Assembly (NCBI GenBank): GCA_028023455.1
Contig: JAQFVV010006305.1
Location: 2,409,001-2,473,000 of the forward strand
Direction of reading: 5' to 3'
DNA: 64,000 nucleotides
DNA from: Epiperipatus broadwayi
Lineage: Eukaryota > Onychophora > Udeonychophora > Euonychophora > Peripatidae
This document shows, in pieces, positions 1 through 12,145 of the stretch. Every line of letters begins with the position of its first letter. Position 1 is the stretch's first letter. Position numbers and translations under genes: made by a program. The notes beneath the pieces are model-generated. The model was not told where the DNA came from, did no database searches, and worked only from the letters and a program-made list of their open reading frames with translations.

Positions 1-395
1 AAAATCTAGATTGTTGATAAACTGTAAAAAGTTATATATAACTGGTAATATATACAAAAGAAGAATTTTGTATAATGTAGACAAGTCATATAAATATATT
101 GAGAAGTTAAAAAAAAAAGGCAAAATACTAATATGACATTGATATCATTTGAAAGGGGATTAGTTCTAGGCAGAGCTGACAAGATGATATGAATGAATTT
201 ATAGAAAAAAGATATATGTCTTTAAAATAGTTTAGATAGAAAAGAACAGTGACTATTTGGAAAGTATTAGTGCAAGTATAAAAATTCCTCAAGAAGAATT
301 AAATAAAAATTTATATTTTTTCTATAATAATATATTGATTCGAAAAAATATATAAAAAATAATTCAGTTTTTCACAATAGATGGCGTTATTGTAT
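1..395. other. AT-rich non-coding DNA, nothing recognised
   Basis: Low-complexity A/T sequence with short poly(A) runs. I see no ORF, structured repeat or transposon end here. Confidence 0.6.
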
Positions 396-491
396 AAAAA
401 TTCATTTAAAAGAGGAAAAATGGATCTTAAATTCAATAATAATAAAAATTCATTTAAAAGAAGAAAAATGGATCTTAAATTCAATAATGAA
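396..491. repeat. 48-bp tandem duplication (two copies)
   Basis: A unit beginning AAAATTCATTTAAAAGA and containing ATGGATCTTAAATTC occurs twice in a row with a 48 bp period and very few differences. It looks like a recent local slippage duplication in non-coding DNA. Confidence 0.85.
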
Positions 492-803
492 AAATCAAAG
501 ATTTTGATTATTAATAATGTTAGAAAGTAGGAAAATATTAAGAAGAATAAAAGGCCAAAATATTTTATTGACGATTAAAATTAATAAAGTTGAAAGAAGG
601 TCAGAATGAGAAAAGCATTTAATTATAAAAAGAAAAAAAAAAGGATTAGCAATAGGCAATCATTATCAACTGTATTCTATCCTATGGACAGATCCAGAAA
701 GTAGTCACATCATCAATTCATCCATTTTTTCAGTCCACTCTCTTCATTGCCCAGCTCTTCAATTCCACACAACTCTTTCCCTTTTTTATATCATCCAACA
801 ATG

Positions 804-998
804 TCAATCTTTTCTATTCTTATTTATACCCACAATGCCCTCCAAAACATCTTTAATAAAATTGTACTTTTTTCTTAATATATGTTTAATCCAGTTTCTC
901 TTTCTCTCTTTGATTTTCTCAGTCAATTTTTTTTCTTTTACTCTTTTCAAAATATCTTCATTTGTTATTTTATACATCCGATTTTTTTCAATTTTCAT
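804..998 (-). pseudogene. LINE family 1, C-terminal end of the RT polyprotein (remnant)
   Basis: A 64-codon open segment carries the pattern NEDILKRVKEKK followed by RKRNWIKHILR and KDVLEGIVG, the region that follows the RT thumb in this LINE class (basic WIxHILR block, then KDVxEG). The frame breaks shortly after; a shifted frame towards 700 still resembles the terminal LLDDIKKGK-type block. It is the 3' part of the element at 640-4060 and cannot be made as part of a working protein. Confidence 0.75.
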
Positions 999-1358
999 GT
1001 CTACATCTCAAAGGCTTCCAATCTGTTCCCAATTTTATTACTTATTATTCATATTTCACAACCATACATTAGTACATTTCAGCATTTAATTAATATTTTT
1101 TTAATTCTCTCTTCAAAGATCTACAAAATATTTTCTTTCTCTTAATAAATGTCTTCTTTGCAATGTTATTATTCTTTTAACTTCATCTTCACTTCTTCCA
1201 TCCCCACTCAACCAATTACCCAAATATCTAAATCCCTTTTCTTTGTTGAACTATGTTTTCACAAATTTCAATTTGCAGTCTTTTTGCATTCCCCCCTATC
1301 TATAAACACTTAGTCTTTTTATCATTAATCTTTATACATATTACACCCATCCATCCTT

Positions 1359-1601
1359 CTATTTATTCAACATATTCTGAAGACTCTTTTCATCCTCAGC
1401 TATAAGAGCCATATTATTTGCAAATCTTATACATTTTATTACTCTACCTCCAACATTTTCTCCTCCACAGTTGAAATAATTATTTAATATGACTTCTAAA
1501 TCAATATTAAAAAGAATAGGTGACATATTGCATCCTTGCCCAACTCCTTTATCTATATTCACTTCATCGGTCTCATTATTCTCCAGTCTCATTCTTATCA
1601 C
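1359..1601 (-). pseudogene. LINE family 1, reverse transcriptase palm (motifs B and C), active site lost
   Basis: This 80-codon segment contains RT motif B as GVGQGCNMSPILFNIDLE and motif C as RFANNMALIAEDE. In active LINE RTs motif C reads FADD, whose aspartates bind the catalytic metal ions; here both are asparagine (codons at 1413-1424). The palm would be catalytically dead even if the frame were open. Upstream finger motifs lie in broken frames at about 2050-2500. The family is clear; loss of function is directly visible. Confidence 0.8.
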
Positions 1602-2759
1602 TTACCCTGTATACATATTCCAACCAATCTTTTCTTTTCCAAAATGATTCTTTATTTTTTTAAAATGGTTATAAATTTATTCCAGATTACTCTTTCAAAT
1701 ATTTTTTTCCAAATTCACAAACATTTTTCTTTTTTTTTTATCTTTTTAAATATATCTCTCTCCAATTGTTCTAGCAACACCAATATCATCTCTTGTACTT
1801 TTCACTCTCTGAAATCCAAACTGTTTAATATCCTATCTTCCCATAAATGTTTTGATTTTAAAGCCTCAGTAACACTTTAGAAGCATGAGATAACAAACTT
1901 ATTATCCTGTACTCTTCACTTTTAACAATTTTCTTCTTGAAAGTATTATAGTCCTTAAAAAATTTTCAGTCCAAATTCCTATCCTATTATATATTAAATT
2001 GCAAAGTTCAATTGTTTTTTTCATAGTAAATTCTTTCTTTCAAAAATTCTATAGGTATTGCATCAAGTCCGACAGCCTTATTCATCATTTGTGAAATTGA
2101 TTTTATTACTTCATCTGTCAACATGTCCATACCTTTATTATCGACTTCACTATTTTTTTTATTTTCAAGTTCATAATTAATTGAATTATTTTCTTTTTTA
2201 AATAGACATTGAAGATATTCTTCCCATTTTTTAAATATATCATTGGTATTAGTTAATCTTTTTCTATTTTTATCTGCAATTTCACTTGCTAATCATGTCT
2301 TTTTCTCCCAAGTGACCTTTTTAATTCTATCAAATACTAGATCATATCTTTTCACCTGTTGAAGCATTTCTATTTCTCTATATTCTTGACCCAACCATTT
2401 TTCTTTTGTTAAATCTGTTTTCTCATTTTTTCATTATTAATTTTTCTATATGCACTTTTTTAGTATTGGCATTCTTCCATCTTCTCCATACTTTCATCTT
2501 TTCCAACTTACCCTCCATTTTCCAAGATTTTAGCTTTCTTTAATCGAATAGTGCCTATTTAATTTTTTGCTGTTTTAATAATCTTTTTTAAATCTTACAT
2601 CAATACTTATCAGAACTATTAATATATTCCTCATCTTTATCAATCCTTTTTATTGCATTTTCACATATTAAACCCCATTTTTCTATTTTCCATTTCTTTC
2701 AATTTATATAAGTCCCAACTTACATATTTTTTCCCTCTTTTTATTTTTTGTAAACTCAA

Positions 2760-3480
2760 TTTTAATTTAGTCATAAACAAATTATGATCCTAGTTTATAT
2801 CAGCACCAGACAAAGCATGTGAACTCTTAATAGCACTCTTGTATCTATCTTGAATAAGTATGTAATTAATTTGATAACATTCTCTATCACCTGTAGCTTT
2901 CAATATATACAATCTTTTTATATGACTTTTAAAGCAAGTGTTTGCAATCACAAACCCATTCTCTTTACAAAATTGTACATTCTAACTACTTCTTTCATTT
3001 CTTTTTCCAATACTATAATTTCCAACATTTTTTTCTTTCTTATATTTCCCTACAACAGCATTCCAATCATCCAATAGCAATATGTATGCATTTTTCCTCC
3101 TCACATTGGATAATTTCCTCTACTCATAATTTTCATCAATTTCAATATTATCATGACTAGTAATCAGCATATAAACTTAAATAATTACCAAATCCCTAGG
3201 ACTTGCAGTTATTCCATCATCATCTGTTTATCGGCAATATACTCTACCTTTGCCACACTATTCCAAATTTTTTTTTCAACAGCAATGCCAACTTCATTAA
3301 TTGGTTTATCACCACCCAAATAAAATAACATCTCTGCTACTTTCTTCCCCACATCCCTACCACTTCACTTCGCTTAATCCTTTAACATCAGTATTATTTA
3401 TAGCCAATTTCTCTTTTCAAATTTTCCAATTTTCCAGCTCTTCTCAAGGATCTAACATTCCATATGTCAATTCTTAAAGT
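2760..3480 (-). pseudogene. LINE family 1, APE-type endonuclease domain (remnant)
   Basis: In several minus-strand frames the endonuclease motifs can be followed: an N-terminal IWNVRSLRRAGKLENLKREI block (about 3470-3410), a GLSEVKW-like step (E is the metal-binding residue), a DDWNAVVG-like block (about 3060; canonical GDWNA), an LK..GD..CYQINYIL stretch (about 2870) and a final GADI..DHNLF block (about 2790) bearing the catalytic His of the SDH motif. Frameshifts and stops separate all of them. It would have nicked target DNA to prime reverse transcription. Confidence 0.75.
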
Positions 3481-3489
3481 ATCTTCTCT

Positions 3490-4060
3490 CAATGAATGAA
3501 CTTTATGAGGATTTCACAGGTTTATAACCTGAGTAGCCTCATGTCTACTTCTTCTAGGCAAGACACTAAAGTGATCCTTAGCTAAGTTCTCAACACCAAA
3601 TATAATGATTCCTGTAGACATACTCATAATAAAACAATGGAACTGTAAAGTAAAGTTGTTGCCCTTTGCCTTCTTTGCCCAATAATAAATACCATAACAG
3701 GCTTAATGCATTAGCTCAATCTCATAAAATGAACACCCATCTACCGCTTTCTTTTCACTGTTGTCACCTATAGTGATATTCTGATTACTTGGCAGAATGC
3801 TGCTGTTTGACCCAGCACTCAGTGTGGTGTTGACTTATATATCCACCATCTGGCATTTTATAGAAGTAAACATACCATTGTCTTTTTCATCATCTCCTGA
3901 TAGTGAATATTGTATTGTCAGAAACTGCTTATTTACAATACCTTGCGTATTCACAGCTAACCTTTAATCGGTAGACCATTCCCTTATCTGCAACCTAGGG
4001 ATGCTCTGGGTAGCCTGGAACCCCATGTTCTGAAATACAATCTAATCCGACAATAGGCAA
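3490..4060 (-). other. Putative 5' leader of LINE family 1
   Basis: This non-coding stretch directly upstream of the endonuclease start is less AT-rich than its surroundings and has the composition of an element 5' UTR. Its upstream limit, near 4060, is set only by the return to plain AT-rich DNA, so the boundary is approximate. Confidence 0.45.
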
Positions 4061-5424
4061 TATTTGTTTATAACAGAGTCACTGTAAGTAGAATATTATT
4101 GAAAGGAGCAGTTGTACCTTATTTCATTTTTGGAAACGATGCACTGTATTACATGTGTGATATTGATAAGTATTTTATGTGAAGAGCTGATGGAATTATG
4201 AGTAAAATGGAATATCATTTCATATGAAAATGCCAGAGCAAATTAAAGATGTTTAGAATATTATAATTTATGGATGAGAGTAGAATTGTTAAAATCATGT
4301 TTAATTGGACAATTTATCAGACCAATTCGTTATGGCACACAATTACATATGCAAAAGAAGGTAGAGGGAGTTCCATTTTAATCTATCTATACAAAAATTA
4401 AAGAAAATGTTATGGAAACTAAAAACATGTAAATTAAAAAACAGCAATATTTAATCACAACAAGACTAGCATTGAGGCTGATGATATTCATGTTAACAGA
4501 GGAAAGGATTTATTATTTTAGGCCAGAATATTAAATCTGGATATAAAGAAATAGTAAAAAATTAAGAAGAGATGTAAAAATTATGTAATTTGTGATTTGG
4601 TGCAGAAAATGTTGAATGTTTATTATTAAAATTTAACAGTTTAAAAGATATTAAGAAATGATAATATTGTGAGATATATTGAGGGAAAGTTAAAAAGAAT
4701 TGATAGATTACTTTTTGTGTGAGAAATAACAGATAAATTAGGAATGAAATAGTGAAGAAAATGAAGACGATTTTTAAAAGTGGGAAAGATGAAATAGCAA
4801 CTAATGATATAAATGACAATGATTCTTGAGAATGGGAAAGAAGAAATAGAAACTAAGGATATATAAAATAATAGTAGTTAATATTTATTAATGGTGACTT
4901 TGGGCAAAGACTAATTACATACTTTGCATTACATTGATTCTGAACAAAGATTGAGTTAAAATTTGAAATGAGAAATTAGTTCAAGTAGTTATATATAATA
5001 ATATCATTAGTTTATCATTATATAGATATGATAATGAATTCTAAAACTAATATTTAATAATTTATAATTTTTTAACCTTTGGTTTATTTTGAAAGTAGAA
5101 TGAATAAATTGAGATTATATTTGTGCCAATATTTAAAATTTTAATGATATAAAGGTTCAATAAAACTTGTGATGAAACTCTAAAATTGAGATAGTAGAAT
5201 AAATTGTATTAATAAGTTGATAGTCATGGACTAAATTACTAATGATAATGTTAAAGTATTATTGCTTTTTACCTAATTACCTGCCATCGTCGCTAGTTAT
5301 CTGCCCAAAGGCATGTTTTTTCGCTATAATATTGTATTTTGATACTGTTTTTGAAATCAACAAAACTATTCTTTGTAAAAATAAAATAAATAACTTCATG
5401 GAATAGTGGGTAACACATTTATTT
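4061..5424. other. AT-rich DNA, no convincing feature
   Basis: Faint codon-like stretches near 4300-4500 suggest an old transposon piece, but no motif could be fixed. The minus-strand ORF at 4562-4819 is composition-driven (Phe/Leu/Ser/Ile-rich) and I do not regard it as a gene. Confidence 0.5.
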
Positions 5425-5535
5425 ATCCCATGCCTATAGTTTGGGATTTAAATCCAGGCTGAGTGAACCATTAATTTTATGAAGTCATAAAACAGGCTTA
5501 AGATTTTTTTTTTTTTCTTGAATAGGTTATCTATA
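5425..5535 (+). mobile_element. Degraded tRNA-derived SINE (family B), head region
   Basis: A box A-like stretch (ATAGTGGGTAACAC) and a box B-like stretch (GGGATTTAAATCCAGGCTG) lie about 45 bp apart and are followed by a TTTTTTTTTTTTTCTT tract. The order matches other family B copies at 26.1, 32.0 and 38.7 kb. The 3' body probably runs on to about 5680 but is too diverged to bound. Confidence 0.5.
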
Positions 5536-6737
5536 GATAAGAAATTAGACATAGCTATCTGGAAACAGGATAACCTACCTATTCCTAAATGGAGAGAAGA
5601 GATTTAAGTTAATTTGAGTTGATCAGAAGAGTATGATTGTAACATGTTTTGATTATTTACTGCTGGTAGGAAGGGTCACATTTCTATATGTGTTGAGCCT
5701 AGGATTATCGTTACATTTAAAAATCATCTTTTCTTTTTTTTTTTTTTTCCAGTAAAACATATTCCAAACTTAAATAATTCACTTGACCTTTCTTTCTTAA
5801 TCTAATTTTATTGATCTATAAAATACAACTAAAGATATATTTATTTATTTCATTTTTAACTTGTTAATATTTTTTTATTCCTCCTGCTTACATTTATCTA
5901 AGTTTCTTGTATATAACATATTCTGCTTCATTTTTTAATCTTTAACTTTTATATAAACACATTTATTTTTATTAAAATACATCAAACATGACAATAGTAG
6001 AATTCAAACAAGAAGAAAAAAGAAAGGATACATATATATGGTATAAGAGCTATTGTTATGTTGATTCATTGTATCATCAAATCTTATAGGTTGAATTAAA
6101 ATTGATATTTTTAGTGAAATTTTTAAAGAATTTTGCATCAGTGCAAATTATTTCCATCTTTTGTATTGAAAAAACTTCTTAGTATTTAATAATAGTTATT
6201 TTGGATGCAGTTATCTGGAACATGCTCAGTGTGGTTAACACACAAATTGCTATTTTAAAATGGTCTAATTATGCTTTGCTGGTTTCTTACAAAACATTAC
6301 AACAGAGCTTTGAAAAGGAAAAATCAGTCTCAAAATCTTGAGCAATATTAGAAGAGCAATTTATTAAGCAAACATTCAGAGCTTTTTGGTTATGGCAGAT
6401 TTGTCTAAGAACTGCAATACCAAGTTTATAATAGGCCTTTTTACACTTCCAATACCAGAGTCATCTTTATATTTATCATGGTAACTAGTTATTTATATGG
6501 AGATTTTATATTAGTGTAATACAAGATTTTTTAGTAAATGATCTTGGAATGAATCAGATTAAAAAGTTTTATGATTTACAGCATGAAAAATTATTTCGCA
6601 CTTTTATTTTAAACAAATATTTTATGTCAAGATTTTATTAACTATTTCCAACGTTTTATAATTTTTCATTTTTTCCACTTCCATAGGAATTAAAAGTTTT
6701 TCAGTTTTCTTTTAGTATTATTATTATTTTGTTTTTA
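5536..6737. other. AT-rich non-coding DNA
   Basis: Poly(T) tracts near 5735-5750 and simple A/T sequence. No gene or bounded repeat was recognised apart from the possible tail of the SINE that starts at 5425. Confidence 0.5.
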
Positions 6738-6924
6738 TAGTTAAATAATAATTTTATATATATTTTATTTTGGATGTAAGCATATCAGAGCTCATAAGTT
6801 AAATTCAATAATTAAATAATTTTTCATTTAATTAGAAAATTCATTTAATTAGATTGAAATTGACTTTTGAGCTTTTAATATGCTTACATCCAATGTAAAA
6901 CATTATTATTATTATTTAATTATA
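6738..6924. mobile_element. MITE-like inverted repeat, arms about 72 bp
   Basis: The left arm (6738-6809) and right arm (6853-6924) are imperfect reverse complements sharing GGATGTAAGCATAT and the flanking AGCTCA..AAGT..A segment; the centre is about 43 bp of A/T. Size and shape fit a short non-autonomous DNA transposon or foldback. No transposase, and no certain target-site duplication, was seen. Confidence 0.6.
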
Positions 6925-7002
6925 ATCATATAAATAAAGATTGGCAAAATATCAATCAATTGATAATAAATATTAACTATTAATAAACTGATGAGAAATT
7001 AT

Positions 7003-7054
7003 AAATACTAATAGAAAATAATAGAAGTGTACCTATTATTTTCTATTAGTATTT
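7003..7054. other. Perfect 22-bp hairpin
   Basis: AAATACTAATAGAAAATAAT at 7003 (arm continues to 7024) is followed by the 8-nt loop AAGTGTAC and an exact reverse complement at 7033-7054. It sits about 10 bp from a (CT)n(AT)n microsatellite. Confidence 0.85.
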
Positions 7055-7063
7055 TTATTTTCC

Positions 7064-7064
7064 C

Positions 7065-7136
<72 letters not shown>
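7064..7136. repeat. (CT)n then (AT)n compound microsatellite
   Basis: About 13 CT units (7064-7090) pass directly into about 23 AT units (7091-7136). Confidence 0.97.
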
Positions 7137-7139
<3 letters not shown>

Positions 7140-8306
7140 AACCAGTTGGATACATGCTGTACTAAAACTAATTAGATAAACAGCATGTTTCTCAAGGTTT
7201 AAGTATAAAATTATTCAATTAATGAGGAAAATAATATTTTTTCCATGCATATTTGTATAGTGAGTCTTTTTAACTGAATATTGTGAGTCCTAAAGTGATA
7301 GTACGAAACTTACCAAATATTAAATTTGTTAAATAATAATATGATTATATGGAAATATTTTAATAAGTTATAAATGATTGTAGAAGGGAGAAAAAAACTA
7401 TAAAAAATATAAACAAGTTTATTTTTACTCTCTTCAGTAGTTATAATTAATTGTTTTAATTTAAACCATGAAAATGTACTAAGAGAAAAATAATTTTCTC
7501 TTTTTTGTAAATTATATAATAAATATTAATTTTAATCTTTTAAGAGAAATAAAGTTTTATATTTAAGATTATTTTTAAAAAGGAAATAAAAATAATGATT
7601 TTAATCCTTTTGGTAAATTTTATTTTCAATTAGTCACAGTTGTTTTTTATTCTTTTTTCATTATATCTTTTCAATGCAAAAAATCAAATCAGTACAATTA
7701 ACTGATTATCTTGTTTTTTTTTTGCAAGAAATTTTTTTAATTAGAAACAAATGCTGTAATGGAATATAATATCCCGTCACATTATTTTAAAATGAAAATA
7801 AAAAGATCGTAAATAAAATTGATTTATTAAAAAGAAAAAAACTTAAAAACTGAAAAGTAAAAGTTGTTTAATATATATATTGTCACACAGATGAAAAACT
7901 TAAACTATTTTAAGAAAAAGTATTTAAAAGTATTTTTTGTTGTAAAAAAAAAAAGTAAAAATATAAAGATTGATATTTTAAAAATAGAAATAATGTTGAT
8001 TTCTATAATCTTAGAAAATGGAAATGATTGTCTTATTAATTAAATGATTGTTCAAAAGCAAACTAGCCCTTGAGGCAATTAAAATAAATTAAATGGTCAG
8101 ATAAGAAAATACAAAGAAATTAAATGACCAATGCAAGCATGAAAATGACAGCACGGACCATAACTGAAAACACGAGAGAATTAGTGACATCTTGCTCATT
8201 GAATCCCAAGATCTAATGATAAGTGGCTAAGAAAAATATAAAAGCCAAATGATTATTATAATTCTTATCTGAGAGCTGATTATGACTATATCGTTATAAC
8301 TAGCTA
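7137..8306. other. AT-rich non-coding DNA
   Basis: Homopolymer-rich A/T sequence; nothing structured was recognised. Confidence 0.5.
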
Positions 8307-8341
8307 TATTGCAGATTTTCACGATGTGGAAGTCTGCAATA
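8307..8341. other. Short hairpin, 16-bp stem with 3-nt loop
   Basis: TATTGCAGATTTTCAC and GTGGAAGTCTGCAATA flank the loop GAT. Two positions are G-U in RNA form, the rest are Watson-Crick. The surrounding 8,130-8,480 is less AT-rich and may be an old element. Confidence 0.7.
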
Positions 8342-9200
8342 AATTTAATTTTTTGGACAACCATCTGAGGCCTCTGGATGACAGTTCCTGACCAAATGAA
8401 TGGCAAGTAGCGGTTTCATTTCAAAGAAGGACAAAATCTATGAAAGTGATCATGAAGATGGACTTCTAAATCGACTCAATCCGTAAAGTATGAACTCTTG
8501 TGTCTATCTAATAAGAACTTTTCTAAAATTGCAATGAATTAATAGCTGTAAATAAGAACTCTTATCTGAATTAAAGAATGCAAATTCAATTATTAATATT
8601 TTTTATGCAGATGTTTAAGCAATCATTTCCATTTTTTTTTTTGTGTGTGTTATGTTTTAACTAAAATGTATTAAATATAAAGTTGGGTATGGATAGCTGC
8701 ATGGATAAAAATTAATAACTATGTTTAAATTCGTTTATGTTTAGTTTAAGAGATTTTAATTTCAGGCTATTTGTTTCATGGTTGGGGCAATGCTTGTGAA
8801 GGGATATATGCATGTTTATATTAATGTAATGTGAAGCATGTTTTAGCATACAGGGCAATGTGCCCAACTGAAAGAGGCAGTCATATTGTTGCAATGGTCG
8901 CAGACGTATTTCCTTGCCATTGACCCCTTCTATTTCTGGAGGGAGTATAAGTTGGCAGAAGACTGCTCCGCTATGCGTAGCACTCTTTAAAAAATTATAT
9001 ACATGATTCCTTAGACAGATGCACATTCCTGTTCCAGATACAGATCATTTCCTTCAAATAATATCATGCTGTCAGATGCACATTCCTGTCGGCATGGTTT
9101 TATGCTAGAATCTTCATATTGCATTGATTGCGACTATATATCTGGAAGCAGGCATTGGGTTGGCTATGAGCTTTTAGTCTGAGATTGAATGAATGGTTTG
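8342..9200. other. Mixed-composition stretch with an unexplained ORF and a direct repeat
   Basis: A 104-codon minus-strand ORF (8712-9026) has a mixed residue composition in its first half (Cys, Gly, Pro, Arg and Leu all present) but no motif I recognise, and its C-terminal half is repetitive. A 17 bp direct repeat, CAGATGCACATTCCTGT, occurs at 9016-9032 and 9073-9089. It may be an old repeat; I would not call a gene. Confidence 0.35.
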
Positions 9201-11966
9201 ATAAGTTTTTAAGTGGAAAAAAATCTATGTAGACTATCCATGCTCGACATGCTAAAGTAAAATATAATTTAAATATCCATCTGTGCGGTCTATTTAAATA
9301 GTAATTTGAATCTAAATTTAAAAAAATTATTAATGTTAAAATCTAAAAATAAATTTATTCCTCTATTTTAAATGTGCGTTAATAAAAATCTATTTGTGTG
9401 TTAATTACTGGCAGTGGCTTCTTTTATTTTATTGTTCTAAATATTTAATATATATTTTGAGAATATAAATCTATTAAAACTTATAAAAATGTTTAAATCT
9501 CGGCTACTCTATGAGCTAGTGACATTAAGCAAACGGTCAGAATAATATATAAAAATTTTTTTTTGAATCTTACATATCTGCCTACTATATAAAATTTTCT
9601 AGGTTCAAATGCCTAGATGGCGACCTTGTAGTGCAGATACGTTAAGAAAACTTCAGACTCTTTCAGTGACCATTAAAATGCCAAGAATTTTATGATGTTA
9701 ATATAAGTTCTTGACTTGTTTTTTAATGTTTATGATTAAGAGAGAAATAGCTAAACAATTGTATTTGTAAGAATTTACTTAGTTGCTGTTATAAAAAATA
9801 TCAGATTAGAGACAGATTGTGATTGACTTGTAGGTAAGATAGTTTTAGAAACAAAATAGTGGGGGTGAAGAAATTAGAAAACCCATGTGTCTGGTAAGAA
9901 GTAAAGATTCCTAACTTTGCTGTTGTAGAGAGAGCCTTCAAGTCCTAATCCAGTTTTTAAAGAAGAAAAAAAGAAGTCTTTACAAAGCTATTGCATAGGG
10001 GTTTTAATCATCCTTTTAGCATATTATAAGTTTAGTCAAAATTATTTGTACAATGAAAACCATGAGTTAAATTCAGCTAAAAGCTAAATATCATCTTCCT
10101 TCAGGTAACCTATCTTCATTGGAATAACTGTAGAGAAGTTACCTTAAACTAATCTGCAGTCTTGTCTGCTACCAAGAACATGTGTCTGTGTTAGTCTCAC
10201 CTGAGAAATTTATTAAGAGAAAATAGAAAAAAACTTTGTTGCTGTTAATCTAAAAATGAAATGCTGCACACAAGAAAAAGGACAAATTAATCATGTTCTT
10301 GTGTAGGAATCTTCAAGAAGAAAACTCAACTGGAAAAACTGAAAATTATAATTGGGAAGGACTTCACAGGTAAAAAAACATAGTTAAAGGTATTTTTTGT
10401 GTGCACACTGTATTTTTATTAGTAATAATAATAAATTTTTTTTATTAAAGTAATAATTTTTTTTGTACAAATTGATAATTTTAAACAGCTTCATTAAATT
10501 AATGTTTTCAAATTGTGGAACATATTTTTTAAAAATTCATTCAATTTTCTTTTAAAAATTATGAGTTTTTTTTTTTTTTTAAATTAATTTTTGTTAAACT
10601 TAATTTTTTTTTTCTTGGTGAAACATTATTTTCCCTTCCAAAATCTTGACAAAAGTTTGATTAAGCTAAATCAAAGATTATTATCTTTGATTTTGAAAAT
10701 GTTCTTTTTCCTACTCTTAGTTACTGTAAAGAAATAACTTAATTAGTTAAAAGTTAATTTATGAATAGAAATCAACTGATTGATTATAATTTTTATGAAA
10801 ATATATTTTTTGATGAAATGAATGTTTAAAACTTTATACTATCATGTCATTTTTTTTGTTTATTGATAATCAATTAGTTCTTAAATAATTGTTTTTTAAA
10901 AAAATATTTTGTAGTCTTTATTTTTTCCAATTCCTATTTCATAAATTATAATGTGTGACTTTATTTCATGATAGCTGTGTTCTATGATTTTTTTAAAATG
11001 ATTCCAATAAAGTTATTCATTTATAGTAGGATAAACCTCAAAATTATTTAAAGTGATTTATTAAAAACTGCTTTATTTGGTGATCTCTTGCTCACAGTAA
11101 TACTTTATAGAGTTCTTGATTCCTGAACTAGATTTGTGCATAATAGTTGTATGGAGTAAAGGATTATATTTAGTGTTAAGGACATTCAAATGATGAGGTT
11201 CCTGGTTGACACAAAAGATATATTCTTTAAAGTCCATGAACTACATCACATATTATTTATTATTTCTTTAGAACTTTAGTTTATAATTGGCCAGTACATT
11301 AATGGTACTAAGTGGCCAGAACATTGATGATATCTCAGTATTATTTCACTTATTGTTGTGGTTTGATAGAGTAGTACCTAAATATGTGCACTTAGATAAT
11401 TATTGTTTGTATTTCTGCCCTATATTTGGCAGTGACTAAATAATTAGCCTGGTCTATAATGGACCACTTTCAAATCCAATCACAAGATTGACTATTGATT
11501 TATTTCTACTGTTGATCATTCATGATGATGAATTATTATTACTTTTGTGTAATGCTGGTGAACTTATAGTTCTGTGCTGATCTCTCATGCTCATTCCTTT
11601 TATATTTAAATTTATATTTTGTCTATTTGGAGATGATGGTTTCCCATCTCTTCATAATTCAGCCCTAATGTGGTGTACAGTTATAATTGTTGCCCAACTT
11701 GTGGGACCTCAATTTTCTGAACTGTTATATATATAGTATGGTTATTTATGTGGTATGTGAAATCCAGTATTCCAGGTAAAGATTGAGATTAACAGTTTCA
11801 TCAAATTGATAAATTTAATTTTTTAATTTTTATTTTATTTAGCTGATTTATTTTCCAGAAATCTTTAATGTTAAGAGTCCCTTATCCCCCCACTATGTTA
11901 AAATGCAGCAGATTATTAAACATTGATTCAGTAAAGCAGGTATCAACTAATAACTTGCATTCACCT
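9201..11966. other. AT-rich non-coding DNA
   Basis: Long A/T stretches with poly(T) runs near 10,570. A GGTTCAAATGCC box B-like string near 9601 stands alone without a matching box A. No gene or bounded repeat was recognised. Confidence 0.5.
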
Positions 11967-12145
11967 TATGTAAGTAAAGAGAGTTGAACTTAAGATTTTT
12001 CAGTCTATATTTGTCTTCCACTCCATCTCAAGCAACCGATACCCATAACCATATGTAAAAAATATGTATGTGGACATGTATATCGCTTGCTTGAGATGGA
12101 GTGGAGGACAAATATCAACTGAAAAATTGTAAGTTCAAATCCCTC
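11967..12145. repeat. Small foldback element, arms 65-75 bp
   Basis: The left arm (11967-12041) and right arm (12081-12145) are reverse complements with a few differences and one short gap; the core is CTCCATCTCAAGC against GCTTGAGATGGAG. Near its outer end the right arm contains GTTCAAATCCC, a tRNA B-box-like string also present at the ends of the larger foldbacks at 27.2 kb. Confidence 0.75.

Larger units (their letters stand above)
640..4060 (-). mobile_element. Near-full-length non-LTR retrotransposon (LINE family 1), decayed
   Basis: Read on the minus strand, this stretch holds, in order, a 5' leader (about 4060-3490), an APE-type endonuclease (about 3480-2760), a reverse transcriptase (about 2500-1350) and a C-terminal region (about 1000-700). 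Order and spacing match endonuclease-reverse transcriptase elements of the RTE-like type, which nick DNA and copy their RNA at the nick. Many stop codons and frameshifts break every domain, so this is a fossil. The 3' end is placed near 640-690 where protein similarity stops. No clear target-site duplication was found. Clade assignment within APE-type LINEs is uncertain. Confidence 0.8.
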
